A stretch of 64,000 bases of DNA from Alphaproteobacteria bacterium 46_93_T64 (GCA_002163135.1 MAAN01000017.1:62001-126000), one strand, 5' to 3'. Positions 17,148-27,223 are shown, counted from the first letter of the stretch. Made by a program: numbers and translations. The notes: generated by a model from the letters alone, not told the origin.

Positions 17148-17865
17148 GCGCATCTATCTGGCTGAAAGACTGTGCTGAAATATTGCGCGGTCTTTCAATC
17201 ATGATTACGGGAATGGATAGATTTCTGGCGGCTTCAATTTTTGCATATGTTAAATCGCCGCCACTATTCTTGCTGACCAAAACTTCTATCTGATGCTCCC
17301 GCAACAAGTTCATTTCGTCTTGCACTGAAAATGGCCCGCGAGATCTAATTTCAGTTGTAGAAGAGTCAGACGGATTAAAGTCAGCAGGCTCAATTGACCT
17401 AATAAGCAAGTCCTTGTTTTTTAGCTTTTCAAAAGCCCCTAGTTCCTGACGTCCTATCGTTAAAAAAATCCGTTTATAGGGCTCCAATTCTAGAACCGCC
17501 GTTTCAAGACTTCCCTCCACAGACCAGTTGTCGCCTGACTGTTCTTCCCATTCAGGTCGATTAAAACGCCAATATTCGATACCTTGTTCGGCGCAAACTC
17601 TCTCAGATTTTTCACTGATTGTGACTGCAAAGGGGTGACTGGCATCAATAACCAAACTGATATCCCGGTTTTTAACCAGCGCCTCCATGCCCCTAACTTC
17701 AGAAAAACCGTTTGGAAGAACTTCTCCGTTCAATGGAGTTGGCTTATTCGTACGGCCAGCCAAACTAGTAATCAGCAAAATATGGTTTAGATCCGAAATT
17801 CTTTCGTTGATTTGGACCGCTTCTGACGTTCCGCCAATAAGAAGGATTTTTTTTTGGTCAGTCAT
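17119..17865 (-). CDS. cobK: Precorrin-6A (cobalt-precorrin-6A) reductase
   Basis: A 248-residue CobK/CbiJ enzyme that reduces the macrocycle at C-18/C-19 with a nicotinamide cofactor. The nucleotide-binding start KILLIGGTSEAVQI, the mid motif VIDASHPFAV, FLTIGRQELGAF and the C-terminal LVSKNSGGDLTYAKI are all family hallmarks. It lies downstream of cbiD on the minus strand with an 8-bp overlap, so the two are co-transcribed. The C-terminus overlaps cobM by 29 bp. Confidence 0.95.
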   Translation of the reverse strand: MTDQKKILLIGGTSEAVQINERISDLNHILLITSLAGRTNKPTPLNGEVLPNGFSEVRGMEALVKNRDISLVIDASHPFAVTISEKSERVCAEQGIEYWRFNRPEWEEQSGDNWSVEGSLETAVLELEPYKRIFLTIGRQELGAFEKLKNKDLLIRSIEPADFNPSDSSTTEIRSRGPFSVQDEMNLLREHQIEVLVSKNSGGDLTYAKIEAARNLSIPVIMIERPRNISAQSFSQIDALIRQLQLSV

Positions 17866-18946
17866 CGCAGCGCCCTACCAGATTGCCTTTGCGGTCAAAA
17901 ATTATCACTTCAATCGATATTCCATCGCCGCAAACCGAGTTTGCAAAATCTTTCGCAAGTTTTGCTACGTGATCCGCAAGCTGCAATCCTGCCTTTTCTG
18001 CTTCTGTTAGGACCTGCATCGCCGTATTGGCATTCTTACAGCTTTCCACTAGGTCAGCGCTTGCGCCAACATGTACCAATTGTTCTGAAAGCCATATAAA
18101 ATCCACACTGCTTCGACCTGAGTGCAAATCCATATGGCCTTTGGCGAGTTTCGTAATTTTGGCAAATCCGCCCGCAATTGTCAGGCGATCCATAGGGTGT
18201 TTTTTTAAGTATTTCAAAACACCGCCTGCAAAATCCCCCATATCAAGCAAAGCGTAATCGGGGAGATCATAGATTGCGTTAGCAGCCTTTTCCGACGTTG
18301 ATCCGGTAGATGCGATTACATGTGTTTCACCCGCTGCCCGTGCAACATCAATACCCCGATGCAAGGACGCGATCCAGGCAGAGCACGAATATGGAACGAC
18401 AATACCGGTCGTTCCCAAAACGGATAATCCACCCAAAATTCCGAGGCGTCCGTTCATCGTGTATTTGGCAAGCTCCTCCCCATTTTCGATCGAGACCGTA
18501 ATATGGATATCAAGTGCAATGTCAAATTCCGCGCACATTTGTTTGCAAACATCTATCATCATTTGGCGCGGAACCGGATTAATGGCTGGCTCCCCAATGG
18601 CAAGTGGTAAACCTTCTCGGGTTACGGTCCCGACACCCTCGCCTGCAAAAAATTTAATTCCGTCTCCGGACTTTCCGTGACGAACACTGGAGATTATTCG
18701 AGCTTGATGAGTAACGTCCGGGTCATCTCCCGCGTCCTTAATGATGCTTGCGGTCGCAACGCCATCGATACAGTTTTCTGTTGCGAGAACGAAAGCTGGG
18801 GTTTGGCCCTTAGGAAGGGTAATCGTAACCGGATCCAAAAAATCTTGCCCAAACAATGCAGACAATGCCGACTTAGTAGCCGCTGTGGCGCAGGCACCCG
18901 TCGTCCACCCATATCGTAGTTCTTTGTCTGTTTTTGCTGCATTCAT
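17858..18946 (-). CDS. cbiD: Cobalt-precorrin-5B C1-methyltransferase
   Basis: A 362-residue CbiD that methylates C-1 in the cobalt-dependent route, replacing CobF of the aerobic route. It begins with the RYGWTTGACATAATKSAL signature. Later stretches include VGTVTREGLPLAIGEPAINP, NGRLGILGGLSVLGTTGIV and HVIASTGSTSEK. The frame is open to 19057, but ATG 18946 gives the normal N-terminus and avoids overlap with divergent cobA. Its presence is strong evidence that the ring is methylated with cobalt already bound. It is followed by cobK with an 8-bp overlap. Confidence 0.96.
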   Translation of the reverse strand: MNAAKTDKELRYGWTTGACATAATKSALSALFGQDFLDPVTITLPKGQTPAFVLATENCIDGVATASIIKDAGDDPDVTHQARIISSVRHGKSGDGIKFFAGEGVGTVTREGLPLAIGEPAINPVPRQMMIDVCKQMCAEFDIALDIHITVSIENGEELAKYTMNGRLGILGGLSVLGTTGIVVPYSCSAWIASLHRGIDVARAAGETHVIASTGSTSEKAANAIYDLPDYALLDMGDFAGGVLKYLKKHPMDRLTIAGGFAKITKLAKGHMDLHSGRSSVDFIWLSEQLVHVGASADLVESCKNANTAMQVLTEAEKAGLQLADHVAKLAKDFANSVCGDGISIEVIIFDRKGNLVGRCDD

Positions 18947-19013
18947 GGAATATTTATAAGCAATGCGACGACTGTTGGCTAGGCGAGACACGTAATGATG
19001 TGTAAAAGAAGAT

Positions 19014-19823
19014 ATGGAAAACATACTGAGCAAAATTCCTCCCTTCGAGCCGGGCACTGTCTGGCTTTTGGGAGCTGGCCCCGGCGATTTGGGTTTGTTG
19101 ACCCTCTACGCAATAGAAGGGCTCCGCCAAGCTGATGTGCTTGTATATGACGCACTAGTTAGCCGGGAAATTCTGGAACTAACGGGCCCTAATTGCGTTC
19201 TGGAATATGCGGGAAAACGGGGCGGGAAACCTTCTGCAGCTCAGCAGGATATTTCTGAACGCTTGGTAACTTTGGCCATGGAAGGGAAAAAAGTTCTACG
19301 CCTCAAGGGCGGCGACCCCTACATTTTTGGCCGCGGTGCCGAAGAAGTGCTAACACTCAAAGCAAATCATGTCCCCTTCAGAGTAATTCCGGGAATTTCT
19401 GCGGGTGTCGGCGGTCTTGCATATGCCGGTATTCCGTTGACCTATAGAGCCGTAAACTCTGCGGCGACATTCGTAACAGGTCATGACGCCAATGGCGAAA
19501 TACCGAGTGTCAATTGGGAGCATATTTCGAAAGGCTCTCCTGTTATTGTGATTTATATGGGTATGAAACATATAGATGAAATCACAAAAAAACTGATGCA
19601 CTTTGGAAGACCCGCAGACGAGCCCGTCGCCATTATTGCCAATGCCACACTCTCAAATCAGCAAGTTTTAATAACAACATTGTCAACCGCCGCAACTGAT
19701 GTGGCGAACAGCACCCTAAAACCACCAGCACTAATTGTTGTCGGCAAGGTTGTTGATTTACATGACCAACTCGGATGGTTCGCTTCAAACGCAACTGCCA
19801 CTCTTGGAGGACATTCGGGGTGA
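19014..19823 (+). CDS. cobA: Uroporphyrinogen-III C-methyltransferase
   Basis: A 269-residue SUMT that makes precorrin-2 by methylating C-2 and C-7 of uroporphyrinogen III, feeding cobalamin (and siroheme) synthesis. The motifs VWLLGAGPGDLGLLTL, YAGKRGGKPSAAQQDI, LRLKGGDPYIFGRG and VIPGISAGVGGLAYAGIPLT are diagnostic. It lacks the CysG oxidase/ferrochelatase domain, so the precorrin-2 dehydrogenase needed by CbiX must be encoded elsewhere. It begins a plus-strand operon, diverging from cbiD across 67 bp, and its TGA overlaps the cobB start as GTGA. Confidence 0.96.
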   Translation: MENILSKIPPFEPGTVWLLGAGPGDLGLLTLYAIEGLRQADVLVYDALVSREILELTGPNCVLEYAGKRGGKPSAAQQDISERLVTLAMEGKKVLRLKGGDPYIFGRGAEEVLTLKANHVPFRVIPGISAGVGGLAYAGIPLTYRAVNSAATFVTGHDANGEIPSVNWEHISKGSPVIVIYMGMKHIDEITKKLMHFGRPADEPVAIIANATLSNQQVLITTLSTAATDVANSTLKPPALIVVGKVVDLHDQLGWFASNATATLGGHSG

Positions 19824-21133
19824 CGCGCCGGGCTGCTCCATCATTGGTGATCGCGGCCCCGGCATCCGGCTCAGGTAAGACGACTGTAACATTAGCGCTT
19901 CTTCGTGCTTTCGTCCAAAGCGGCGTTAATGTCTCTTCTTTCAAGGTTGGACCCGATTACATTGATCCCGCCTTTCATCATTTAGCCTCTAAGCGTCCTT
20001 GTTTCAATTTGGACCCTTGGGCAATGAGTGCCAATACTCTGAAAAGATCCTTTGAGTACGCAGCTAAAGGCAGTGATTTGATCATTGGCGAAGGCGTCAT
20101 GGGATTGTTTGATGGTGCGCAAAATGGTCGCGGATCTACTGCCGATTTGGCCAAGATCTTAGACATCCCCATTATCTTGGTCGTTGATGCTAAAGGCCAA
20201 GCCGCAAGCGTCGGCGCACTTTTACATGGTTTTAGCAGCTTCAGAGACGACATCAAACTTGCCGGAGTTATTTTCAATTCTGTCGGCAGCGTCAATCACA
20301 AGACAATGCTTGAGGCTGCGGCCAATAAAGTAGGTATTCCCATATTGGGCGCAATTCCGAAATCAGAAACCCTTCAGCTTCCAAGAAGGCATCTAGGTCT
20401 CGTACAAGCCCGCGAAAACCCTGAAATTGAGGGTTTTCTTGATACTGCTGCGAAATTTACTGCGGAACATGTAGATCTTCAAAAACTTAAATCCATCGCA
20501 ACGTCAGTTTCTTTGGAAAGCAGCGTAACCCATACGATATCTCCACCCGGACAGAAAATCGCAATTGCCAAAGATGAAGCCTTTGCCTTTAGCTATCCCC
20601 ATCAAATTGCTGACTGGAAAGCGGCTGGCGCGGAAATTACTTTCTTTTCTCCGCTCAATGACGAAACTCCAGCGGAGACAGCTGATTACATCTATCTACC
20701 CGGTGGATATCCAGAATTACATGCAGATAAATTATCCGAGGCTGCCAATTTTAAATCAGCGCTTCGCCGCGCAGCAGAGGACAATATTGGTATTTTCGGT
20801 GAGTGCGGCGGATATATGGTTTTAGGCCGTACCCTCACCGACAAGCATGGTGTTGCTCACCCAATGCTCGATCTCTTACCTGTTGAGACCTCGTTTGAAA
20901 AACCCAAACTACATCTTGGCTACCGACATGCAAAACTGATCACTAATTCCTCAGTTGGATTTGAGGGGGCACATTTCAACGCCCATGAGTTCCACTATGC
21001 TAGTGAGATTAAAAACAGCAGCGCGCAACCTCTATTTTCACTTCAAAATGCAAAGCAGGAAGATTTGGGGTATGCTGGTGCCAAATGTGGATCTGTTGCA
21101 GGCTCATTCATTCATTTGATCGACAAGGCATGA
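19820..21133 (+). CDS. cobB: Cobyrinic acid a,c-diamide synthase CobB/CbiA
   Basis: A 437-residue glutamine-dependent amidotransferase that amidates the a and c carboxyls. The N-terminal ATP site is IAAPASGSGKTTVTLALLRAF and the C-terminal amidotransferase nucleophile lies in GIFGECGGYMVLG. It also has VGPDYIDPAFHHLAS and EGVMGLFDG. The start is GTG at 19820, supported by GGAGG (19806-19810) 9 nt upstream and by the GTGA overlap with cobA; an ATG at 19775 would lie inside cobA. cobP follows after 4 nt. Confidence 0.94.
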   Translation: MTRRAAPSLVIAAPASGSGKTTVTLALLRAFVQSGVNVSSFKVGPDYIDPAFHHLASKRPCFNLDPWAMSANTLKRSFEYAAKGSDLIIGEGVMGLFDGAQNGRGSTADLAKILDIPIILVVDAKGQAASVGALLHGFSSFRDDIKLAGVIFNSVGSVNHKTMLEAAANKVGIPILGAIPKSETLQLPRRHLGLVQARENPEIEGFLDTAAKFTAEHVDLQKLKSIATSVSLESSVTHTISPPGQKIAIAKDEAFAFSYPHQIADWKAAGAEITFFSPLNDETPAETADYIYLPGGYPELHADKLSEAANFKSALRRAAEDNIGIFGECGGYMVLGRTLTDKHGVAHPMLDLLPVETSFEKPKLHLGYRHAKLITNSSVGFEGAHFNAHEFHYASEIKNSSAQPLFSLQNAKQEDLGYAGAKCGSVAGSFIHLIDKA

Positions 21134-21137
21134 AGTG

Positions 21138-21659
21138 ATGAATAATAATTTGCCAAATATTAGTCTCGTCCTTGGGGGAGCACGATCCGGGAAAAGCCAG
21201 TTTGCCGAAAACCTTGCCCTTAAAACTGAGTTAGATCCTTATTATTTCGCCACTAGTCAGGCATATGACACTGAAATGAAGGACCGGATTTCCAAACATC
21301 AGATTGACCGCGGTGATTTATGGGCCACTCTGGAAGAGCCTCTTGAACTGTCTACGTTATTACTAAGTGAAGCACGTCCCGAACGGATAATACTGGTGGA
21401 TTGCCTCACCCTGTGGGTGACTAATTTGATGATGGCAGAAAAAGACATTGTGGATGAATTTCGAGATTTTATTGATACCCTACACAAATTAAACGGCCCC
21501 GTAATATTTGTATCGAACGAGGTAGGTCAAGGAATTGTGCCTGATAACGCGATGGCTCGAGCTTTCCGTGATTACGCCGGAAGACTTCACCAAGATATTG
21601 CGGCAATTGCAGATGACGTATATTTTATCACGGCTGGCCTTCAACAGAGACTGAAGTGA
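21138..21659 (+). CDS. cobP: Bifunctional adenosylcobinamide kinase / guanylyltransferase
   Basis: A 173-residue CobP/CobU enzyme that phosphorylates adenosylcobinamide and transfers GMP to give adenosylcobinamide-GDP. The P-loop LVLGGARSGKSQFAE (10-24), ILVDCLTLWVTNLM and VSNEVGQGIVPDNAMAR are family signatures. A GTG sits directly before the chosen ATG (21135) and could also serve as start. Very short spacings to cobB and cobS place it in one operon with them. Confidence 0.95.
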   Translation: MNNNLPNISLVLGGARSGKSQFAENLALKTELDPYYFATSQAYDTEMKDRISKHQIDRGDLWATLEEPLELSTLLLSEARPERIILVDCLTLWVTNLMMAEKDIVDEFRDFIDTLHKLNGPVIFVSNEVGQGIVPDNAMARAFRDYAGRLHQDIAAIADDVYFITAGLQQRLK

Positions 21660-21663
21660 AATC

Positions 21664-22446
21664 ATGAGCGACACCCCAACAAAAGAATATCGCCCCGGTT
21701 GGATACAGGATTTTCTAATATCACTTGTTTTCCTGACACGCCTTCCAATACCGCTTGATATAAAATTCACCATGGCAGCCGTCAGCTCAGCCAGCCGTTG
21801 TTTTCCTTTGGTTGGTATTATTGTCGGCGGGATATCTGGTGGCGTTTTTTACGGGACCTCTCTTTTACATCTCCCAGCCCTTTTATGTGCCTTTCTAGCG
21901 ATCGGAGCTCAGGTATTACTAACCGGTGCCTTACATGAAGATGCCATAGGTGATGTGGCCGACGGGTTTGGCGGCGGCGCTGACAAAGACAAAAAACTTG
22001 AGATCATGCGCGATAGCCGCGTTGGGACATATGCCGTAGTCACTTTAATACTGGTGATCGGGATGAAGGCATCAGCACTCGCAGCATTCAACGATCCCAG
22101 AATTGCCTTTGGGGTTATTTTAAGCGCCGCTGTGTTTAGCCGTGGAATGCTTACATGGGGAATGTTTTTAATGCGGCCTGCACGCGACAATGGGCTTGGG
22201 GCTAGTGCCGGCAAACCATCGTTAGTAACCGCATTGTGGGCACTATTGTTGTCTTTACTGGTGCCAATACTCACGTTGGGACCGTTTCTTGGTTCTATCG
22301 GTATACTCGCTGCCATTTGCGGTGCTCTGAGTGTCGCCGTAATTGCCGTTCGTCAGATAGGCGGTCAAACGGGCGATGTCCTTGGAAGCCTTCAGCTAGC
22401 TGCCGAAGTCTCGTTCTTGATCGCACTTTGTGCAGTGTTGATTTGA
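21664..22446 (+). CDS. cobS: Adenosylcobinamide-GDP ribazoletransferase (cobalamin synthase)
   Basis: A 260-residue integral membrane protein (CobV in Pseudomonas naming) that joins adenosylcobinamide-GDP with alpha-ribazole to complete the nucleotide loop. Typical features are the N-terminal FLTRLPIP, the metal-binding GALHEDAIGDVADGFGGGADKDKKLEIMRDSRVGTYA-like loop near 90-125, and six or so hydrophobic helices. It is the last cob gene here. It ends 4 bp from the stop of hrpB on the other strand, with no clear terminator between. Confidence 0.94.
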   Translation: MSDTPTKEYRPGWIQDFLISLVFLTRLPIPLDIKFTMAAVSSASRCFPLVGIIVGGISGGVFYGTSLLHLPALLCAFLAIGAQVLLTGALHEDAIGDVADGFGGGADKDKKLEIMRDSRVGTYAVVTLILVIGMKASALAAFNDPRIAFGVILSAAVFSRGMLTWGMFLMRPARDNGLGASAGKPSLVTALWALLLSLLVPILTLGPFLGSIGILAAICGALSVAVIAVRQIGGQTGDVLGSLQLAAEVSFLIALCAVLI

Positions 22447-22450
22447 AACC

Positions 22451-24967
22451 CTATTTACCCCGTGGCTTAGCCCGTGCAGTCGGTTCTGCTTGCAGGGGAT
22501 CATCCGGCCAATAATGCCTTGGATACTGCCCTTTCAAATCCTTCTTGACGGCGGTGTAGCTGTTTTTCCAAAAGCCTGCCAGATCTTTTGTGATTTGAGC
22601 GGGTCGCCGTGCAGGGCTCAACAAGTGGATAGAAATGGGCACGCGACCTCCTGCTAATGCCGGAATATCCGCTTGACCAAAGAGTTCCTGCAAGCGAACG
22701 GCAAGAACCGGAGCGTCAACATCCGAGTAATCCAGACGAATTTTCGATCCCGTTGGGACACTCATCTTCGCGGGTGCGATCTGTCCCAATCGCTGTTGTC
22801 CTTCCCATGAGAGCAACGTGAGCAAAATCTCTTCAAGTTTCAAACTTTGCAGTTGCGCCAAACTGTTTTTACCCGTCAGATAAGGTGTCAGCCATTTTTC
22901 CATATTCTCAAGCAACCAGCTTTTCGATAGCTCAGGCCAATCACTATATCCTTGATCATATGCTTTTGCGAAAGCAACCCGATCAATAACGGCAAGGCTA
23001 GCAGCCTCCCACGGTAGCGGGCGCATTTCCCTGTCTCTAATCGCCGTAATAAGAGCCGCTACAATATCATCTGGTGATGGGTTTTTGATACGTTTTGCAT
23101 TCAGAACCAGTGCACCCAAACAGGTCTCTTCATCCGCGATTACACGTTCTTTATCGTCGTCCCAAACAACACGTGTTCCAACCGTAATCTGATCGGAAAA
23201 TTCATCCAGTATTTGAGCGTATGAAATCGCCGCCGCCAGATAAACTCTTGCGTCGCGTCCTTTGCCATCTAAATCAGCGACAACCAGATACGGCTCTCCC
23301 GCTAACTTATCGTTTTCATGTAAAAGCGCGCCACGCCCTCCAGAAAGCCGATAACTGCTTTTTCCTTTTTTCCGAAGTTCACCAATTCTATCTGGATACG
23401 CGAGTGCTAATACAGAGCCTGTACTTCCAGTGTCCAGCATGCCTTTGTCGATTTTGAAGCGACGCCTTAAATCATCTGCACTTTGGAGCAATCGTCTATG
23501 TTCCGGTCTCGAACTTCGGTTTTTACGGGAGACATTGAGTAATTCCACCCGCGTGGCAATATCCGAATTTGGAGCATCCGGATTTCGCCGAAGGATATCG
23601 CGTTCAGATAAAAGCGCCGCCAAATCACAGGCCAAGCCCCCTTTTCCAATTTCTCGGGATTTAATAATCATTCGGGCAAGCCTTGGATGCAGTGGTAGCC
23701 TCACCATTTTCTCACCAAGCTTCGTAATTTTTCCCAAACTATCAAGCGCGCCCAACTTGATAAGCAGATCTTTCGCTTGTGCAACTAGACCGGATGGCGG
23801 TGGCGTCAGCCAGCTGAGTTCAGTTTCATCTTCCACACCCCATTTAGCCAGTTCCAGAACCAGTGGGTTTAAGTCTGCAGTCGCAATTTCTGGTTGGCTG
23901 TGCGGAACGAGTCCACGGTCTTCAGCAGCACTCCACATTCGATAGCAAATCCCCGGGCCAAGCCGCCCGGCACGTCCTTGTCTTTGATCCGCAGACGCCC
24001 GAGATATCCGCTTCATCTCCAAACGGCTCATACCACTGTTAGGGTCAAAATAAGGTTTGCGTGACAATCCGCAATCGATAACGATGTGCACCCCGTCAAT
24101 TGTCAGGCTGGTTTCTGCGATATCGGTAGAAAAAACAATTTTCCGGCGCCCATCAGGGTCCGGGTTAAGCGCCTTATCCTGATCCTTTTGAGATAAATTC
24201 CCGAACAGCGGCAGCAATGAAATATTGTTATTTTTCGCAAACGACGTCAAACCCGTCAAAGTTCGATTAATCTCACCGGCACCGGGCAAAAAGACAAGAA
24301 TGTCGCCCTCTTTATTCTCTTGAACAATCTCTTCAATCCAGCTGACCAGTACGCCTTCAAACCGACCTTTAGGCGTTCGGGAGATATGATGGGTTTCAAC
24401 CGGATATTGCCGCCCCAGGCTGGTTAAAATTGGTGCATCATCCAAAAGCTGAGACACGCCTTCCGCGTCCAGTGTGGCGGACATCACCAGAATTTTAAGA
24501 TCTTCGCGTAGGATTTCCTGTGTTTGTCGGGCTAATGCCAGTCCAAGATCCGTATTGAGATTGCGTTCGTGAAATTCATCAAAAATGATGACGCCGACAT
24601 TGCTAAGCTCAGGATCTTCTTGCAAAAAACGCGTTAAGATACCTTCGGTCACAACTTCAATTCGTGTTTTCTTACTTACCTTATTTTCAAGACGAATGCG
24701 GTAGCCCACAGTCTCGCCAACGGCTTCACCTAACAAATCAGCCATGCGCCGTGCTGCTGCACGGGCTGCAAGACGTCGTGGCTCCAACATCAGAATTTTC
24801 TTCGGTCCCAAATCCTTGAGCCCAAGCAGCCATAGCGGGACAGTTGTCGTTTTACCCGCTCCCGGTGGGGCTTGAAGGACGGCACAATTCTCTGTGTCTA
24901 ATGTTGCGACCAACTGGGGTAGAATTTCTTCGACAGGAAGACCTGTTATGGGCGGTGAATGCTTCAT
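22451..24967 (-). CDS. hrpB: ATP-dependent helicase HrpB
   Basis: An 838-residue DEAH-box helicase, cytoplasmic. It shows motif I QAPPGAGKTTTVPLW (32-46), the DEFHERN box near 130, VMSATLDAEG (motif III), FSTDIAETSLTIDGV and QRQGRAGRLGPG (motif VI). The HrpB-specific C-terminal region follows, ending near PRHYWPDDPLQAEPT. HrpB is widespread in proteobacteria; its RNA target is poorly defined. It is not related to the cobalamin genes it converges with. The RND-type exporter gene lies 39 bp upstream on the same strand. Confidence 0.95.
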   Translation of the reverse strand: MKHSPPITGLPVEEILPQLVATLDTENCAVLQAPPGAGKTTTVPLWLLGLKDLGPKKILMLEPRRLAARAAARRMADLLGEAVGETVGYRIRLENKVSKKTRIEVVTEGILTRFLQEDPELSNVGVIIFDEFHERNLNTDLGLALARQTQEILREDLKILVMSATLDAEGVSQLLDDAPILTSLGRQYPVETHHISRTPKGRFEGVLVSWIEEIVQENKEGDILVFLPGAGEINRTLTGLTSFAKNNNISLLPLFGNLSQKDQDKALNPDPDGRRKIVFSTDIAETSLTIDGVHIVIDCGLSRKPYFDPNSGMSRLEMKRISRASADQRQGRAGRLGPGICYRMWSAAEDRGLVPHSQPEIATADLNPLVLELAKWGVEDETELSWLTPPPSGLVAQAKDLLIKLGALDSLGKITKLGEKMVRLPLHPRLARMIIKSREIGKGGLACDLAALLSERDILRRNPDAPNSDIATRVELLNVSRKNRSSRPEHRRLLQSADDLRRRFKIDKGMLDTGSTGSVLALAYPDRIGELRKKGKSSYRLSGGRGALLHENDKLAGEPYLVVADLDGKGRDARVYLAAAISYAQILDEFSDQITVGTRVVWDDDKERVIADEETCLGALVLNAKRIKNPSPDDIVAALITAIRDREMRPLPWEAASLAVIDRVAFAKAYDQGYSDWPELSKSWLLENMEKWLTPYLTGKNSLAQLQSLKLEEILLTLLSWEGQQRLGQIAPAKMSVPTGSKIRLDYSDVDAPVLAVRLQELFGQADIPALAGGRVPISIHLLSPARRPAQITKDLAGFWKNSYTAVKKDLKGQYPRHYWPDDPLQAEPTARAKPRGK

Positions 24968-25006
24968 TTCTTCTTGATAGCGGGGAATACAGACCCTGTA
25001 CAGCAG

Positions 25007-27157
25007 CTAGTCGTCCATATTATTTGTCGCTCGACGAGATATAAGGCCGGAAACCACAGGGAAGACACTCAAAGCAGCGATTGCAGCCAAGGCCGCGCCA
25101 ACAACTATCATGGTCCCAAAGCGTGTTGTTGGCGGAAATTCTGAAAATGAAAAAATCAAAAACCCGATACAAATGATGCCGCTTGCAGATAAAATACCAC
25201 TTCCTTGCTCCGAAAGGGCTTCCTTCCAGCTTTCATCAGCAGACATTACTTTCATTTTGCGAGTAACTGCCAACGCCAAATGGATCAACGCGTCCACAGC
25301 CAGACCAAATGCAACGCTGACTGCTGGCGCCGAAATCACATCTAGGGGAACGGCTAACCATCCAGCACCTCCAAGTGAGATCAGCGGAATGACAGAGGCA
25401 CAAACGAGCATAGTCAACGCAAGTCTTAACTTACGCGTAACAACCCAAGCAATAACCAGAAAGATTGCCAGAAGAGATAAAGTCCCAGTTATAATGCTGC
25501 TTGTTACTAACGTAGAAAGTCGGCCCTGAAGTGCATAAACACCGCCAACGAATTCGGCTTTGAAGCCTTCTTTCTCAGCAATCGACTTTATATTTTCAAT
25601 TATTTCAGTGCGTCTTGAAGTCCGCGCCGTTTCTTTCATACGCAAAAGATAAAGAGTTTTATCACGATCCGAGTTCAGAAAATTATTCACAGCATTCTGG
25701 TTTGTATCCATCGACAGCAAACTCACCATTTCCCGCCAAGGGAGCAAAAACGCCATTGGGTGGTTATTCGCTTCGGCCAGAAGAGCCGGAAGGGATAAGA
25801 CTGTTCCGACAGACGACAGCTTCTCTAACTCTCGATGCAATGACCAGAGTTTCTTATACGCTTCAGCATTATCGAGATCAGTACCAGATTTCTGTGAAAC
25901 AACCAGTTGCAGGGGACTGCTTCCCCCATTCTCATCAATATTAGCGAGCCCTTGTGCGATCTCCCCACTCGGTTGAAAATATGACAGGAGGCTCGGGTCT
26001 GTGTTCAGTTTAAATAGCCCAGGAACGGATATCACTACAGCAGCAGCGATCACGATAACTCCAATGTATCTCAAGAAATGTCGATGACTCTTTTGAAATT
26101 CTGGCTGCTTGTTTTTCAAACTCGCCCGGCTCTTGGCTCTTGAAAGAAGTAAAAACGGCGGAAAAACCGCAAAACATGCAACAAATGCAGCAAAGACGCC
26201 GATGACGCCCCCTGCCCCCAATTGACGCAGAGGTTCGGCAGAAACGAAAAGCAGCGTGATAAATCCCAACAATGTTGTCACGGCACACCAAGCTGACGGA
26301 TAGATAGTTTTTAAAACAGCATTGGTTACTGCAGACACTGGTTCTGTCTTTTCGCGGAGCCAATTATTGGTAAGGTAGATCACCTGTGACTGGACAAGAA
26401 CAAACACAATTACAGCTAGGTTCGCAGTTAATATTCCAACGGGTTGGGCCATAAAGTGCATGATCGATAGGCATAGAAATATAGCCGTGATGCCACTGAT
26501 ACTTGCCCCAAGTGCAATCACGGGAGATCGATAGATTCCCCAAATCAGCAATGCAAAAAGGAGCAGTGCAGCTGTGCTGAATAATTTTGCATCACGGATA
26601 ATGTTTCGCCGAATTTGTTCTGCTATGTAGGGCATTCCCGAAATATGGATTTTTCCCAGCGCTCCTTTTTCAGCAAATATATCAGCTATTTCCTCTGTAG
26701 CAGAAACGAGTGTCCCCGGTGAATTTCGCGGCAAGAACGCTATGATTAACGTAGCACTCTCATCGGAATTGATTATCAAAGGTCTCCAGAACGGACTTTC
26801 CTTTGCTGCACGAGCTGATTTTGGTCCGTTGGTTAGACCAATAATTTTTGTAAATCCTCGCAGCTCTTCTAATCGATTAATGAAACGGCTGAGATCTTGA
26901 TGGTAGCCGGCAGTATAGATATTTCTGCCATCAACACTTAAAATCATAAACTCTTCAGATGGGAAAATCGCTAATATCTGTTGAGTATCGGCCATGTCAG
27001 GGTCGTCTGATCCGAAAAAGAAATCAGGTGAAATTTTTGGGCGCATTTCGACAAAGATCAGAAACAGAGCCGTCACTAACACCACAATGCTAATGGAAAG
27101 CCCAAGCCAAATTCGTGATATCTTACTTTCCTGTTTTGGCACGCCCTGTCCATCCAT
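25007..27157 (-). CDS. RND/MMPL-family membrane exporter
   Basis: A 716-residue inner-membrane protein built as two similar halves. Each half has one N-terminal helix (about 20-40 and 372-392), a large periplasmic loop, and five clustered helices (about 200-345 and 570-705). This matches the single-subunit RND superfamily/MMPL type related to hopanoid and lipid exporters, rather than tripartite drug pumps of about 1,000 residues. The substrate is unknown. No membrane-fusion or outer-membrane partner is nearby. It is divergent from the GNAT gene. Confidence 0.82.
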   Translation of the reverse strand: MDGQGVPKQESKISRIWLGLSISIVVLVTALFLIFVEMRPKISPDFFFGSDDPDMADTQQILAIFPSEEFMILSVDGRNIYTAGYHQDLSRFINRLEELRGFTKIIGLTNGPKSARAAKESPFWRPLIINSDESATLIIAFLPRNSPGTLVSATEEIADIFAEKGALGKIHISGMPYIAEQIRRNIIRDAKLFSTAALLLFALLIWGIYRSPVIALGASISGITAIFLCLSIMHFMAQPVGILTANLAVIVFVLVQSQVIYLTNNWLREKTEPVSAVTNAVLKTIYPSAWCAVTTLLGFITLLFVSAEPLRQLGAGGVIGVFAAFVACFAVFPPFLLLSRAKSRASLKNKQPEFQKSHRHFLRYIGVIVIAAAVVISVPGLFKLNTDPSLLSYFQPSGEIAQGLANIDENGGSSPLQLVVSQKSGTDLDNAEAYKKLWSLHRELEKLSSVGTVLSLPALLAEANNHPMAFLLPWREMVSLLSMDTNQNAVNNFLNSDRDKTLYLLRMKETARTSRRTEIIENIKSIAEKEGFKAEFVGGVYALQGRLSTLVTSSIITGTLSLLAIFLVIAWVVTRKLRLALTMLVCASVIPLISLGGAGWLAVPLDVISAPAVSVAFGLAVDALIHLALAVTRKMKVMSADESWKEALSEQGSGILSASGIICIGFLIFSFSEFPPTTRFGTMIVVGAALAAIAALSVFPVVSGLISRRATNNMDD

Positions 27158-27223
27158 CGTAGCTGTTGCATCTTCACGGTGAGTATTTATTCTATACTAA
27201 AAGTAATCATAACTGGGGATCAA

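Noticed and set aside
18947-19057. Extension of the cbiD frame over the cobA start
   Set aside because: The family N-terminus begins at 18946; the extension overlaps cobA antisense.
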